A DNA stretch of 64,000 bases from Dehalococcoides mccartyi. GTDB lineage: Bacteria > Chloroflexota > Dehalococcoidia > GIF9 > DYGU01. Position numbers and translations under genes: made by a program. Positions 1 to 8,178 of the stretch are shown here, one piece after another. The DNA lies in the NCBI GenBank assembly GCA_020724525.1, contig DYGU01000005.1, forward strand, positions 36,529 to 100,528. The letters are read 5' to 3'. The notes below the pieces were generated by a model. It saw only the letters and a list, made by a program, of their open reading frames with translations, did not search any database and was not told the origin of the DNA. Position 1 is the stretch's first letter. Each line of letters starts with the position of its first letter.

Positions 1-28
1 GCTGTGAAGAATGTGCCAATGCTATAAC

Positions 29-244
29 TTAATGGCGCAATCGGGCAGTATGGGCTGCCCCACTAAAGATAGGCTCGTTTAGGTATACATCACCATTTCT
101 GATTTTGATATTGTAGCCGCAGTCGGGGTTGGTGCACACCCAGGCTTTATAATGAATTGCCGCCCCTTGACTACCAAAGTCAGATAGCGGTACCAGGTCA
201 CCAGCCCGGCACTTTTGGCATTTGGGAAACAGGAAATTTTCCAC
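29..244 (-). CDS. Small zinc-ribbon protein
   Basis: A 71-residue protein with two cysteine pairs, CQKC near residue 9 and CTNPDC near residue 37, the spacing of a zinc ribbon. The rest gives no family I recognise. An upstream GTG at 253 overlaps the GGAGG ribosome site (253-257), so the GTG at 244, eight bases downstream of it, is the likelier start. It is monocistronic behind its own promoter and lies on the same strand as the RNA phosphodiesterase. Function unknown; such ribbons often bind RNA or partner proteins, which is only a guess here. Confidence 0.55.
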   Translation of the reverse strand: MENFLFPKCQKCRAGDLVPLSDFGSQGAAIHYKAWVCTNPDCGYNIKIRNGDVYLNEPIFSGAAHTARLRH

Positions 245-272
245 GGTTTCCACCTCCGATCAAGATTGGCAT

Positions 273-301
273 AGTATACACCAACAAAACACGGCTGGCA
301 A
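273..301 (-). promoter_or_regulatory. Sigma-70-type promoter for the zinc-ribbon gene
   Basis: Read on the minus strand: TTGCCA (296-301), a 17-base spacer, then TATACT (273-278). Both hexamers match the consensus at 5 of 6 positions. The predicted start, near 266, leaves a short leader containing GGAGG. Confidence 0.55.
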
Positions 302-317
302 GCTTCTAAAAGTTTTG

Positions 318-947
318 TCAGGAGCTTTCTGCCTTCGTTGATTGCCTGAACGCTATCCAAGCTAACCGAGTATAAACCGCCCCTGCCGGGAAAAGCTGGC
401 TCCACATCAAGCTAATACTATCTACCTCTATCTCATATTTAGCTGTAAAAGGTGTCTTTTGTAGCAGCTCACCAAAACTTTGTCTGTCTCGTGGTAAAGC
501 ATTTTCACGCAAGCGAGCCAAAGTCAAATGCGGGCTAAAAGGTCGCTGTTCCGGGCTAAAGCCCTGGGGGATAAGAGCCTTATCAATAAGCTGCTGAAGA
601 CTAATTAGTTTCTCTGTTTGCCCTCCTACACCAACCCACAAGACCCTCGGCCGTTTCAGATTGGGAAAAGCCCCTAAACCTGAAATTTCCAGCCGAAAAG
701 CCGAAAACTCTGCGGCGACTCTTTCTAAGGCTCCTACTATGCCAGATATTTTCGTCGTAGATACATTGCCCAGAAACTTTAAAGTAAGATGGATGCCTTC
801 AGGAGCTACCCACTTAACAGCAGTATGTCCGGCAAGCTTAAGCTCCTTTTGCAAAGTCGCTAAACCCTCCTTGACCGCCTGAGGTAATTCGACAGCGATA
901 AAGGAGCGGACTTGCTCTTTATCGGCGGAATAATAATCTTTGGGCAT
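318..947 (-). CDS. thpR: RNA 2',3'-cyclic phosphodiesterase (2'-5' RNA ligase family)
   Basis: A 209-residue member of the 2H phosphoesterase superfamily. It carries both HxT signatures: HLTLKFLG near residue 53 and HLTLARL near residue 140, which supply the two catalytic His-Thr pairs. The C-terminal AVYTRL stretch is also typical of LigT/ThpR proteins. The family hydrolyses 2',3'-cyclic phosphate ends of RNA and can join tRNA halves in vitro; length fits the usual ~180-190 residues plus a short tail. It is transcribed divergently from the transketolase genes, and its ATG lies only about five bases after the predicted transcription start. Confidence 0.88.
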   Translation of the reverse strand: MPKDYYSADKEQVRSFIAVELPQAVKEGLATLQKELKLAGHTAVKWVAPEGIHLTLKFLGNVSTTKISGIVGALERVAAEFSAFRLEISGLGAFPNLKRPRVLWVGVGGQTEKLISLQQLIDKALIPQGFSPEQRPFSPHLTLARLRENALPRDRQSFGELLQKTPFTAKYEIEVDSISLMWSQLFPAGAVYTRLAWIAFRQSTKAESS

Positions 948-958
948 TGGCTGCTGGC

Positions 959-988
959 ATTATAAATTACCGGGATTATTATTCTCAA
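959..988 (-). promoter_or_regulatory. Promoter for thpR, almost leaderless
   Basis: Minus strand: TTGAGA (983-988), an 18-base spacer, TATAAT (959-964). The start codon at 947 lies 12 bases past the -10 box, leaving practically no room for a ribosome binding site. Confidence 0.55.
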
Positions 989-1010
989 CAAGATTAGCCC
1001 TCGGGCATTA

Positions 1011-1039
1011 TAGACTCAAATAGCCTGACCCTTTATAAT
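1011..1039 (+). promoter_or_regulatory. Promoter for the split transketolase
   Basis: TAGACT (1011-1016), a 17-base spacer, perfect TATAAT (1034-1039). The first ATG of the transketolase is at 1046, exactly where transcription should start, so the message may be leaderless. Confidence 0.5.
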
Positions 1040-1045
1040 TAAGTT

Positions 1046-1870
1046 ATGTTTGTAGGAGGACCATCAATAAGCGAACTGCAAAAGATAGTCAGGAAACTGC
1101 GCCGCCATGTAATTACAATGACAGCTATAGCAGGAAGTGGTCACCCGGGAGGTTCCCTGTCTGCCGCTGATATCATTACTGCCCTCTACTTCACAGTCCT
1201 ACGCCATGACCCCAAAAACCCTGACTGGCAGGACAGAGACCGCTTTGTCTTAAGTAAAGGTCATGCGGCTCCAATTCTTTATGCTGCCTTAGCCGAGTGT
1301 GATTATTTCCCAGTAGAGGAATTACTTACCTTGAGAAAGCTGGATAGTCGTCTTCAAGGGCATCCAGACCGGACTCTTACCCCGGGTGTAGAGATGTCAT
1401 CGGGTGCCCTGGGACAAGGCTTATCTTTTGGCATTGGCATTGCCTTAGCCGGAAAGCTTGACTCCAGAGATTACCGGGTATATGTTTTCCTTGGGGATGG
1501 GGAATGCGATGAGGGGCAAGTCTGGGAAGCAGCTATGGCAGCAGCCCATTTTAAAGTAGATAACCTGGTAGCTATAGTCGACCGCAACCAGCAACAACTT
1601 GATGGTTACTGCTACGACATAATGAATTTGGAGCCCTTAGCCGCTAAGTGGCGTGCTTTTGGCTGGGAAGTCTTAGAAATAGATGGGCATGACTTTCAGC
1701 AAATTCTAAAGGCTTTTGAAAAAGCTCAAGAGGTTAAAGGTAAACCTACCGTCATCATTGCTCATACCATTAAAGGTAAGGGGGTCAGCTTTATGGAAAA
1801 CAATATAGAATTTCATGGCAAAGCCCCAACTCCTGAGGAAGCTGAAAAAGCCTTAAAGGAATTAGAGTAA
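1046..1870 (+). CDS. Transketolase, N-terminal (thiamine pyrophosphate-binding) subunit
   Basis: A 274-residue protein matching the N-terminal third of transketolase: GHPGGSLSAADI near residue 31, SKGHAAP near 70, GALGQGLSFGIGIA, and the TPP motif GDGECDEGQVWEA. Together with the next gene it forms the split enzyme that moves two-carbon units in the non-oxidative pentose phosphate pathway. The stop is three bases from the start of the partner. The ATG at 1046 sits at the predicted transcription start; an AGGAGG follows it at 1054-1059 but has no canonical in-frame start codon at proper distance, so a leaderless ATG is preferred. Confidence 0.92.
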   Translation: MFVGGPSISELQKIVRKLRRHVITMTAIAGSGHPGGSLSAADIITALYFTVLRHDPKNPDWQDRDRFVLSKGHAAPILYAALAECDYFPVEELLTLRKLDSRLQGHPDRTLTPGVEMSSGALGQGLSFGIGIALAGKLDSRDYRVYVFLGDGECDEGQVWEAAMAAAHFKVDNLVAIVDRNQQQLDGYCYDIMNLEPLAAKWRAFGWEVLEIDGHDFQQILKAFEKAQEVKGKPTVIIAHTIKGKGVSFMENNIEFHGKAPTPEEAEKALKELE

Positions 1871-1873
1871 ATA

Positions 1874-2821
1874 ATGGTTACTGAGGTCTCGACCCGCGAA
1901 GCCTACGGTAAAGTATTGGTAGAATTAGGCAAGACCAACCCCAACATTGTAGTCCTTGACGCCGACCTCTCCCACTCGACCATGACTCGTCTCTTTGCTG
2001 AAACATTCCCGGAGCGTTTTTTCAACTGTGGCTTAGCTGAACAAAATATGATAGGCATTTCTGCCGGATTAGCTGCCTCAGGAAAGACTGTCTTTGCCAG
2101 TACCTTTGCCGTCTTTGCTTCCTGTCGTTGTTTCGACCAGCTCCGGATGTGTCTTTCCCAGCCAAAACTGAATGTTAAAATTGTAGCTACCCATGGTGGT
2201 ATCACTGTTGGTGAAGACGGTTTCTCTCACCACTCTATTGAAGACTTAGCTCTCTTCTGCTCCCTGCCTGGTTTTACCGTTGTTGTTCCTGCCGATGCTA
2301 TTGAGACTAAAGAAGCAGTGAAGATAGCTGCTGGTACATACGGACCTTTCTATATCCGCCTCAGCCGCCCCAGAACACCTTTAGTTTATGATGAAAACTA
2401 CACTTTCACTTTGGGCAAAGCCGTGACTATGAGACCGGGTAAAGATGCCACTATTATTGCGATAGGCATCATGGTAGCTAAAGCCCTGCAAGCAGCTCAG
2501 GCATTAGCTGCTGAGGGCATTGACTGTTGTGTTATTAATATGCCAACCCTAAAACCATTGGATGAGGAAGCTATTATAAAAGCTGCCTCGGAGACCGGAG
2601 CTATTATAGTTGCTGAAGAACACCTGAAGCATGGCGGCTTAGGTAGTCGAGTAGCTCGGGTAGTTGCTCGAGAAAAACCAGTGCCGATGGCTTTCCTCGG
2701 CATCAAAGATGCCTATGCCAAATCAGGTAAACCTGAGGAATTATTGCAAAGACATGGGCTAACCGTTAAAGACATTAGACAGGCAGTAAAATCGCTAATC
2801 CCGAAAAAAGTTTTTAGATAG
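1874..2821 (+). CDS. Transketolase, C-terminal (pyrimidine-binding) subunit
   Basis: A 315-residue protein with the pyrimidine-binding and C-terminal transketolase domains. It shows the conserved start STREAYG, LDADL, the cofactor-contacting AEQNMIG motif and THGGITVGEDG with the substrate-site histidine, then an EEH turn typical of the third domain. It pairs with the preceding gene, three bases upstream, to form one active transketolase. The last codon is a TAG stop, which shows that TAG is an ordinary terminator in this genome. Its 3' end faces acpP with only six bases between. Confidence 0.92.
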   Translation: MVTEVSTREAYGKVLVELGKTNPNIVVLDADLSHSTMTRLFAETFPERFFNCGLAEQNMIGISAGLAASGKTVFASTFAVFASCRCFDQLRMCLSQPKLNVKIVATHGGITVGEDGFSHHSIEDLALFCSLPGFTVVVPADAIETKEAVKIAAGTYGPFYIRLSRPRTPLVYDENYTFTLGKAVTMRPGKDATIIAIGIMVAKALQAAQALAAEGIDCCVINMPTLKPLDEEAIIKAASETGAIIVAEEHLKHGGLGSRVARVVAREKPVPMAFLGIKDAYAKSGKPEELLQRHGLTVKDIRQAVKSLIPKKVFR

Positions 2822-2827
2822 GAGGCT

Positions 2828-3088
2828 CTATTTATCCTCAAACCCCCGGTCACAGAGATAATCAACAGCATCCTGAATAGTAACAATCTTTCCAGCATCC
2901 TCATCGGGTATTTCTAACTTCGTTTCCGGAGTGCTAAATTCTTCTTCTATTGCCATAATAAGCTCAACAAGGTCTAAGGAATCGGCATTAAGGTCGTCAA
3001 CAAAAGACGCCGAAGGGATAACCTGTTCCTCACTAACACCTAATTGGTCTATAATTATCTTTTTTAACCGCTCGAAAATAATTGCCAC
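2828..3088 (-). CDS. acpP: Acyl carrier protein
   Basis: The carrier of growing fatty-acyl chains on a phosphopantetheine arm. The attachment serine lies in the [10 protein letters not shown]-type motif (ADSLDLVE here), residue 37. Length of 86 is slightly longer than the usual 77-80. A GTG at 3094 abuts the AAAGGAG site (3094-3100), while the GTG at 3088 stands five bases beyond it, so 3088 is chosen. Last gene of the operon that also carries fabD; holo-ACP synthase is encoded far away at 60960. Confidence 0.93.
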   Translation of the reverse strand: MAIIFERLKKIIIDQLGVSEEQVIPSASFVDDLNADSLDLVELIMAIEEEFSTPETKLEIPDEDAGKIVTIQDAVDYLCDRGFEDK

Positions 3089-3090
3089 CT

Positions 3091-3525
3091 TCACTCCTTT
3101 CTCTCAGATTTTTCTTTTTGCTTAGCAAGAGTAGTTACTACTGAACCTAAGACGCCATTAACAAACTTCGGTGAAGCCTCACTACCAAAAGTCTTAGCTA
3201 ATTCTACAGCTTCGTTAATAGCTGCCTTAAATGGGGTTTTATTAAGCATAATTTCAAAAATAGCAATCCGAAGAATATTTCTATCAATGTTAGCTAATTG
3301 CTCCACCGGAAAAGCCGGGGCAAATAGTCGAATTGTACTATCCAGTTTATCCTTGTTGTCAAGGATACCTCTAATCAGTTCCGAGGCAAAATCAACCGCT
3401 TTAGACGGTACATTCTTTTCAGAAGCAAGACGAGTCAAAATTTCTTCCAGCTCGTGCTCGGTACAGTCAAATTCATAAAGCACTCGCAGGGCAGCAATTC
3501 TTCCCTTTCGCCGGATACCAGTCAT
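3091..3525 (-). CDS. nusB: Transcription antitermination factor NusB
   Basis: A 144-residue all-helical NusB. The start [16 protein letters not shown] and the core [14 protein letters not shown]...[10 protein letters not shown]...KFVNGVLG are diagnostic. NusB binds boxA RNA with NusE (S10) and supports rRNA transcription. Its end lies within the ribosome site of acpP, and its start is one base after the radical SAM gene, so the three are probably translationally coupled. Confidence 0.93.
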   Translation of the reverse strand: MTGIRRKGRIAALRVLYEFDCTEHELEEILTRLASEKNVPSKAVDFASELIRGILDNKDKLDSTIRLFAPAFPVEQLANIDRNILRIAIFEIMLNKTPFKAAINEAVELAKTFGSEASPKFVNGVLGSVVTTLAKQKEKSERKE

Positions 3526-3526
3526 C

Positions 3527-4663
3527 TCAGGAACTATTCCTTAATAAATGAACATTACCTATCCGTACCCTTAATAGTCCAGCAGACCGAGCTGCTTCAA
3601 GACACTCTTCAGCTTGGCGGAAAGATGTAGTTGGTAAATCAGTCATCAAGAAATCAGGGTGGAAAGCCAGAAGAGCGTAAGGGATGTTTCGGTCTAAAGA
3701 AGCAATAAAATGGGCAATGCGGAAAACCTCCTCTTTGTCTATATATCCAGGAATAAGCAGGGTACTGGCAACAAGGAAAGGTGGCTGAATGCGTTCTTTC
3801 ACATAATGAACCAGAAGCCGAAAGTTGTCTAAAGTGCGCTCATTACTCACACCACATAGCGCCAAATGCAATCCATTACTCCAGGCTTTGAGGTCAAATT
3901 TGATACAACCACCTGAATTAAAAGAAAGTTCAGCGGCTTGTCTGAGCAAAGCCGGATGCATGGAACCATTGGTCTCCCAGCAAATACGAAGAATACGTCC
4001 TTTGTTCTTTTCCAGAGCCAGGCGAGACACCCGAAGGGCATGAGGTAGTTGAGGTGTCGGGTCGCCACCAAAGTAACAAATGCAAGCCGTCTTCTCATCC
4101 ACGGCATCAGCTAACCTGGAAGCAGTTACCCAGTCTTGATGTCCAGTCCTCAGCCGGTAGTGCCAGTTTTGACAAAAAAGACAATCAAAAGAACAGGCTT
4201 GATAAAACACCGCCAAATTCTTGTAACCGCGTTCTGGTCCGGGACAGTAGGCATAATCAGGATAGCCAGCTCCAGTGCTACCAGGACACACCCAGTCAGC
4301 AACACAGTTGGTTGGCAGGGGGTCATAATACCAGTTCACATTACCTTTTTCTGCCGTGGCACCAATGAGTTTGCCATCCTTAACAGCACGCAAGCCACAA
4401 TAACTCCTTTCCCCCTCAAGGAGTTGACATTCATTAACACATAAATGGCAGGCAATCCCATTACTATTTTTAGGCGGTTGCCCGGGCAAATCAAAAGCTT
4501 TTCTTGTCTGGTAGTGGGCTTCTCTAATAATCATGTCTACTTCCTCACCACCCTGTCTGAGGCAGTCTAAACATAGACCAAGACATCGGGATATGAGAAA
4601 AAACCCCTTCCCACAATGTTTACAGTTAACAATAGTCTTAACATACATACTTCGCTTTAGCAT
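3527..4663 (-). CDS. Radical SAM protein, AmrS/PflA-like
   Basis: A 378-residue radical SAM enzyme. The 4Fe-4S/SAM motif CSFDCLFCQNW (CX3CX2C) lies near residue 160, followed by YFGGDPTPQ and a TNG strand typical of the COG1180 group that includes pyruvate formate-lyase activating enzyme and AmrS. Two extra cysteine clusters precede it: CX2C pairs near residues 14 and 33, and CHLCVNECQL near 72-80. Substrate unknown. It directly follows the Mth938-domain gene, an association that may be functional. The extra N-terminal zinc-ribbon-like part distinguishes it from plain AmrS. Confidence 0.75.
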   Translation of the reverse strand: MLKRSMYVKTIVNCKHCGKGFFLISRCLGLCLDCLRQGGEEVDMIIREAHYQTRKAFDLPGQPPKNSNGIACHLCVNECQLLEGERSYCGLRAVKDGKLIGATAEKGNVNWYYDPLPTNCVADWVCPGSTGAGYPDYAYCPGPERGYKNLAVFYQACSFDCLFCQNWHYRLRTGHQDWVTASRLADAVDEKTACICYFGGDPTPQLPHALRVSRLALEKNKGRILRICWETNGSMHPALLRQAAELSFNSGGCIKFDLKAWSNGLHLALCGVSNERTLDNFRLLVHYVKERIQPPFLVASTLLIPGYIDKEEVFRIAHFIASLDRNIPYALLAFHPDFLMTDLPTTSFRQAEECLEAARSAGLLRVRIGNVHLLRNSS

Positions 4664-4707
4664 CTTTGGGTCTGTCCGGACAACAACTAAAGAATTCCCG
4701 CCAAACT

Positions 4708-5016
4708 TCAGCAGGTAAGATGGAAAGCTGCTGCCACTCTTTGGGAAGGATGAAGTTGATTAAAAGTCAAATAAGCCTTATCTGTTGTCTCAACAATAAC
4801 CTTTATTCCCCGTTCCTCCATATACCATTTTAGCTCAGGGGGTACTCTAAGTCCTCCACGACTCCCGGTACCAATTATCAATACCTCCACTCCCTCACGG
4901 AGCACTTCTACCAAGTCTTCAATACACAACTTATGACCCATCTTTTTCCACCAACCACTTCTGACTCCATCCGGGAAAATAATCACATCTGAAGTATACT
5001 TCTTACCATTAATCAT
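4708..5016 (-). CDS. Mth938-like domain protein
   Basis: A small protein of the Mth938 (DUF498) fold: DVIIFPDGV, an LIIGTGSRG loop, and an AAAFHLTC end that is nearly invariant in the family. Function of the family is poorly defined. The ATG at 5016 gives 102 residues, but the reading frame upstream encodes IDSYRFGEI, which matches the usual family N-terminus (I-x-S-Y-x-F-G-x-I). That implies a real start nearer 5043, overlapping the end of fabD, where the only candidate is an ATT preceded by GAGG. Coupled to fabD upstream and the radical SAM gene downstream. Confidence 0.8.
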   Translation of the reverse strand: MINGKKYTSDVIIFPDGVRSGWWKKMGHKLCIEDLVEVLREGVEVLIIGTGSRGGLRVPPELKWYMEERGIKVIVETTDKAYLTFNQLHPSQRVAAAFHLTC

Positions 5017-5045
5017 AATTTCACCAAACCGGTAAGAGTCAATGA

Positions 5046-5987
5046 CTATCCTCGCCAGCTTGCCACCTCCACTACACTTTTGACATTTCCGATATTAAAA
5101 GTCTGGACTCCTGGGCTAATTCGTCGAATCAATCCAGTAAGTACTTCCCCGGGTCCAATTTCAAAAAAGATAGTCACCCCTCTATCAATAATATTTTCTA
5201 TACAACGCTGCCATTGGACACAATGACGAACTTGCCTGACTAATTCTGTCTTTATTGCCTCGACATCAGTAAGCGGTTCGGCAGTGACATTAGCTATGAT
5301 AGGAACTGCTGGTGACTTAAAATTGAACGTAGAGATAGCATCTCTTAACCCCGGTAAAGCTGGTTCCATTAGGGAAGAATGGAAGGCACCACTCACTTTT
5401 AAGGGGATAATCCGGCGAGCACCTTTTAATTGCGCCAACCTTTTAGCCTTAGCTAAGTTATCCTCAGCTCCGCTAATCACGATCTGCCCTAGGGAATTAA
5501 TATTAGAAATTTCAGTCCCGGTGTATAAACAGACATCTTCTATAACTTGCTGATCAAGCCCAATCATAGCAACCATACCACCTGGTTTGCGCCGCCCAGC
5601 TTCATGCATCAAGCGTCCCCTCTCTCGAACTAAGCGAACCCCTTCAGCCAGGCTGAGGACATTAGCTGCTACCAGAGCCGTATATTCGCCCAAACTATGT
5701 CCAGCCACAAAAGTTGGGGGTGGCAAGATCTGTTTACTCGCCTCCTGGGCAGCTCTTAGTAAGGCGATACTCGCTGTTAATACCGCTGGCTGGACATTGA
5801 TAGTTTGGACAAGTTCCTCTTCAGGTCCCTCAAAACATAAACGGGACAGAGGGAAGCCCAATGTTTTATCTGCCTCATCAAAGACCTCCCTGGCTGAGTC
5901 AAAATGGACATAAACATCAAAGCCCATTCCCACTTCTTGAGAACCCTGACCTGGAAAAACATAGGCAACTCTTTCTCGTTCTATCAT
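5046..5987 (-). CDS. fabD: Malonyl-CoA:ACP transacylase
   Basis: A 313-residue FabD. VFPGQGSQ at the N-terminus and the nucleophile motif GHSLGEYTAL (serine about residue 97) are clear, as is the GAFHSSLM histidine segment near 205. It loads malonyl groups onto ACP to start fatty acid elongation in the cytoplasm. It sits between rpmF and the Mth938 gene, in the classical rpmF-fab context, with acpP at the end of the same operon. Confidence 0.95.
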   Translation of the reverse strand: MIERERVAYVFPGQGSQEVGMGFDVYVHFDSAREVFDEADKTLGFPLSRLCFEGPEEELVQTINVQPAVLTASIALLRAAQEASKQILPPPTFVAGHSLGEYTALVAANVLSLAEGVRLVRERGRLMHEAGRRKPGGMVAMIGLDQQVIEDVCLYTGTEISNINSLGQIVISGAEDNLAKAKRLAQLKGARRIIPLKVSGAFHSSLMEPALPGLRDAISTFNFKSPAVPIIANVTAEPLTDVEAIKTELVRQVRHCVQWQRCIENIIDRGVTIFFEIGPGEVLTGLIRRISPGVQTFNIGNVKSVVEVASWRG

Positions 5988-6053
5988 ATCTGCCCTCCGC
6001 TACAATTAGTCATTATTTCAACCAGTATTCTTCTTTAGTCTCAGCAAACAAGA

Positions 6054-6254
6054 CTAACTCGGCTTTTTCTTGGGTTGCTTGATCTCAATAACTTCCCTGC
6101 CGGCATAATTACCACAAGTCGGACAGGCATGATGGGGTAATTTGGGGCTATGACATTGTGGACATGTATCTAAAACTATTGGTTGCAAATGAAGATGACT
6201 GCGCCTTTTCCCCTGGCGGGCTTTAGCATACTTTCTCTTGGGTGGAGGTGACAT
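6054..6254 (-). CDS. rpmF: Ribosomal protein bL32
   Basis: A 66-residue L32 with the proline/lysine-rich start PPPKRKYAKARQGKRRSH and a four-cysteine zinc site (CPQC...CPTCG). Structural protein of the large ribosomal subunit. It follows the DUF177 gene by 36 bases, the order seen in most bacteria. Confidence 0.95.
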   Translation of the reverse strand: MSPPPKRKYAKARQGKRRSHLHLQPIVLDTCPQCHSPKLPHHACPTCGNYAGREVIEIKQPKKKPS

Positions 6255-6290
6255 CTATTCTTTATCTTCTTTCCTTAAATCCAAGCTTCT

Positions 6291-6818
6291 TTAACTCTGA
6301 CCAGCGCGGTCACGAACTTGTTTGGAACAACTACAAGCCCCTAAGTTCAGATTGTAGCCACAAACAGGGCAAAGCCCAGAACAATCAGACCGACACAATG
6401 GTTTCATGGGTATCGCCAACAGAAGGTATTGACGCAATGCTTCGCTTAAGTCAAGAATATGATTCTCATCAATAGAAAGGTTACCAGATTCATCAGGTAA
6501 AGACAAGGGTAAACCACTAAACACATCTACTGTAGGGAAAAATTCCTCCTCGACATCAAAACTCACCTTAACATCGACAGCACTCAAGCAACGACTACAA
6601 ATCATTTCTATTTGAGTTGTAATAGCTGCCGCAACCAAAACGCCCCCCTGACTGCGAGTCAAAGTTATCTCACCCATCATCGTAGGGGATAGTACCTCTT
6701 CGGTAACTTCCTTTAGCTGATAATGACGACTTGATCCTGTCGCTTCCTTCAATAACTGGGCTACGTTTATGCAAACCGTAAATTCTCTTAAAGCTTTTGC
6801 TTCCTGTTCCATTAACAT
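6291..6818 (-). CDS. DUF177 family protein (YceD-like)
   Basis: A 175-residue DUF177 protein. The CSRCL pair near residue 95 and the C-terminal LCRSDCSGLCPVCGYNLN stretch are the family signature; together the cysteines could bind zinc. YceD homologues are linked to 23S rRNA maturation and almost always precede rpmF, as here. First gene of the minus-strand rpmF-fabD-nusB-acpP operon behind a perfect consensus promoter. Confidence 0.9.
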   Translation of the reverse strand: MLMEQEAKALREFTVCINVAQLLKEATGSSRHYQLKEVTEEVLSPTMMGEITLTRSQGGVLVAAAITTQIEMICSRCLSAVDVKVSFDVEEEFFPTVDVFSGLPLSLPDESGNLSIDENHILDLSEALRQYLLLAIPMKPLCRSDCSGLCPVCGYNLNLGACSCSKQVRDRAGQS

Positions 6819-6848
6819 CGGCTAACACCAAATCAAAAAGGTCGGCTT

Positions 6849-6877
6849 ATTATATTTTGGGCTATTTCCAATGTCAA
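6849..6877 (-). promoter_or_regulatory. Perfect sigma-70 consensus promoter of the DUF177-rpmF-fabD operon
   Basis: Minus strand: TTGACA (6872-6877), 17-base spacer, TATAAT (6849-6854). Both hexamers are perfect and spacing is optimal, which fits constitutive high expression of ribosomal and fatty-acid genes. Confidence 0.8.
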
Positions 6878-6951
6878 GGCACAGCTTTTAGTAGATGTCC
6901 TCTTGACGCATGGGGTATAATAAAAGCTTGTAAAGGAGGAGCTTCAAGGGG

Positions 6952-8130
6952 GTGGCAGGAATTTCGGGAAAGGACAAACTCAAAGCCGAGGTACAAAAAC
7001 AGGTAGAATCTTATCGTCAAGAGCTTATTGAGCTAAGCCTGTGGATTCACAACAATCCTGAAGTTGGCTTCCAAGAAACAAAAGCAGCAGCCTGGCTTTG
7101 TGAATTTCTTGAAAGGAATAATTTCCGTGTAGAAAGAGGTATAAGCAGTTTAGCTACTTCTTTTAGAGGGAATGTAGGAAAGGAGAAACCAGTAATTGCC
7201 CTCCTTGCTGAGTATGATGCTTTACCAAAAATTGGACACGGTTGTGGGCATAATATAATTGCCGCTTCTGCTGTAGGCGCTGCGGTAGCGAGTAAATTTA
7301 TTACTAATAGCTTACCAGGGACAATTCAGGTTTTGGGCACTCCTGGGGAGGAAATACTGGGGGGTAAGATAATTATGATAGAGAAAGGAGCCTTTGGCTC
7401 AGTAGATATAGCGATGCTGGTACATCCGGGAGTGCGTAATATGGTAGATACTCAAGCTTTGGCTTGTATCTCCTTAGAAGTCGAATTTTTTGGCAAAGCA
7501 GCCCATGCTGCTGCCCATCCTGAACAGGGTATTAATGCTTTAGAAGCTATGATATTATCCTTTAATAACCTAAATTCTCTCCGTCAGCATATCAAAGGAG
7601 ATGCTCGTATTCATGGAATTATCACCCATGGTGGTGAAGTAGCTAATATAGTGCCAGCTTACTCTGCTGCCAGATTCTTGGTCCGAGCCCAAGATAACAC
7701 TTACTTAGAAGAATTAAAAGAAAAAGTCTTGAACTGCTTCAATGGTGCTTCTCTGGCTACAGGAACTCGCTTAAAATATACCTGGGGAAAAAATACTTAT
7801 GCTCCGATGAAGACTAATTCAGCCTTAGCTCAGCTCTTTGCTCATAACCTTGAATCCTTAGGACGTAAGATAGAGTCTTTCGAGCCGCGTTTTGGTTTTG
7901 GTAGCACTGATATGGGTAACGTTAGTCAAGTGGTTCCAGCAATTCATCCTTTCATAGCTATTGCTCCTCCCGAGGTATCAACCCACTCACCAGAGTTCAC
8001 CCAAGCAGCTGTTTCTGAGGCTGGAAATAAGGGGCTTTTGGACGCAGCCAAGGCATTGGGTATGAGCGTTGTTGACCTCTTGTATGAACCAGAAATATTG
8101 GTTAAGCTTAAAAGAGAGTTCAGCCAATAA
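6952..8130 (+). CDS. M20 family metal-dependent amidohydrolase
   Basis: A 392-residue peptidase M20 (M20D/AbgB-like) protein. Metal-ligand motifs are visible: AEYDALPKIGHGCGHN near residue 85-100, GTPGEE near 127-132, and the lid-domain GKAAHAAAHPEQGINA near 180. Members hydrolyse N-acyl amino acids, p-aminobenzoyl-glutamate or small peptides; the substrate cannot be told here. The GTG start follows a strong AAGGAGG (6932 region), itself downstream of a TATAAT (6916-6921). plsX follows 48 bases later and may be co-transcribed. Confidence 0.85.
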   Translation: MAGISGKDKLKAEVQKQVESYRQELIELSLWIHNNPEVGFQETKAAAWLCEFLERNNFRVERGISSLATSFRGNVGKEKPVIALLAEYDALPKIGHGCGHNIIAASAVGAAVASKFITNSLPGTIQVLGTPGEEILGGKIIMIEKGAFGSVDIAMLVHPGVRNMVDTQALACISLEVEFFGKAAHAAAHPEQGINALEAMILSFNNLNSLRQHIKGDARIHGIITHGGEVANIVPAYSAARFLVRAQDNTYLEELKEKVLNCFNGASLATGTRLKYTWGKNTYAPMKTNSALAQLFAHNLESLGRKIESFEPRFGFGSTDMGNVSQVVPAIHPFIAIAPPEVSTHSPEFTQAAVSEAGNKGLLDAAKALGMSVVDLLYEPEILVKLKREFSQ

Positions 8131-8178
8131 TCTGGAGCCAAAGACCGTGCGCAAATTAAATAAGAAAGGATGGAAACA

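Noticed and set aside
79-405. 108-codon minus-strand ORF overlapping the zinc-ribbon and thpR genes
   Set aside because: It overlaps both real genes in another frame and lacks any family features.
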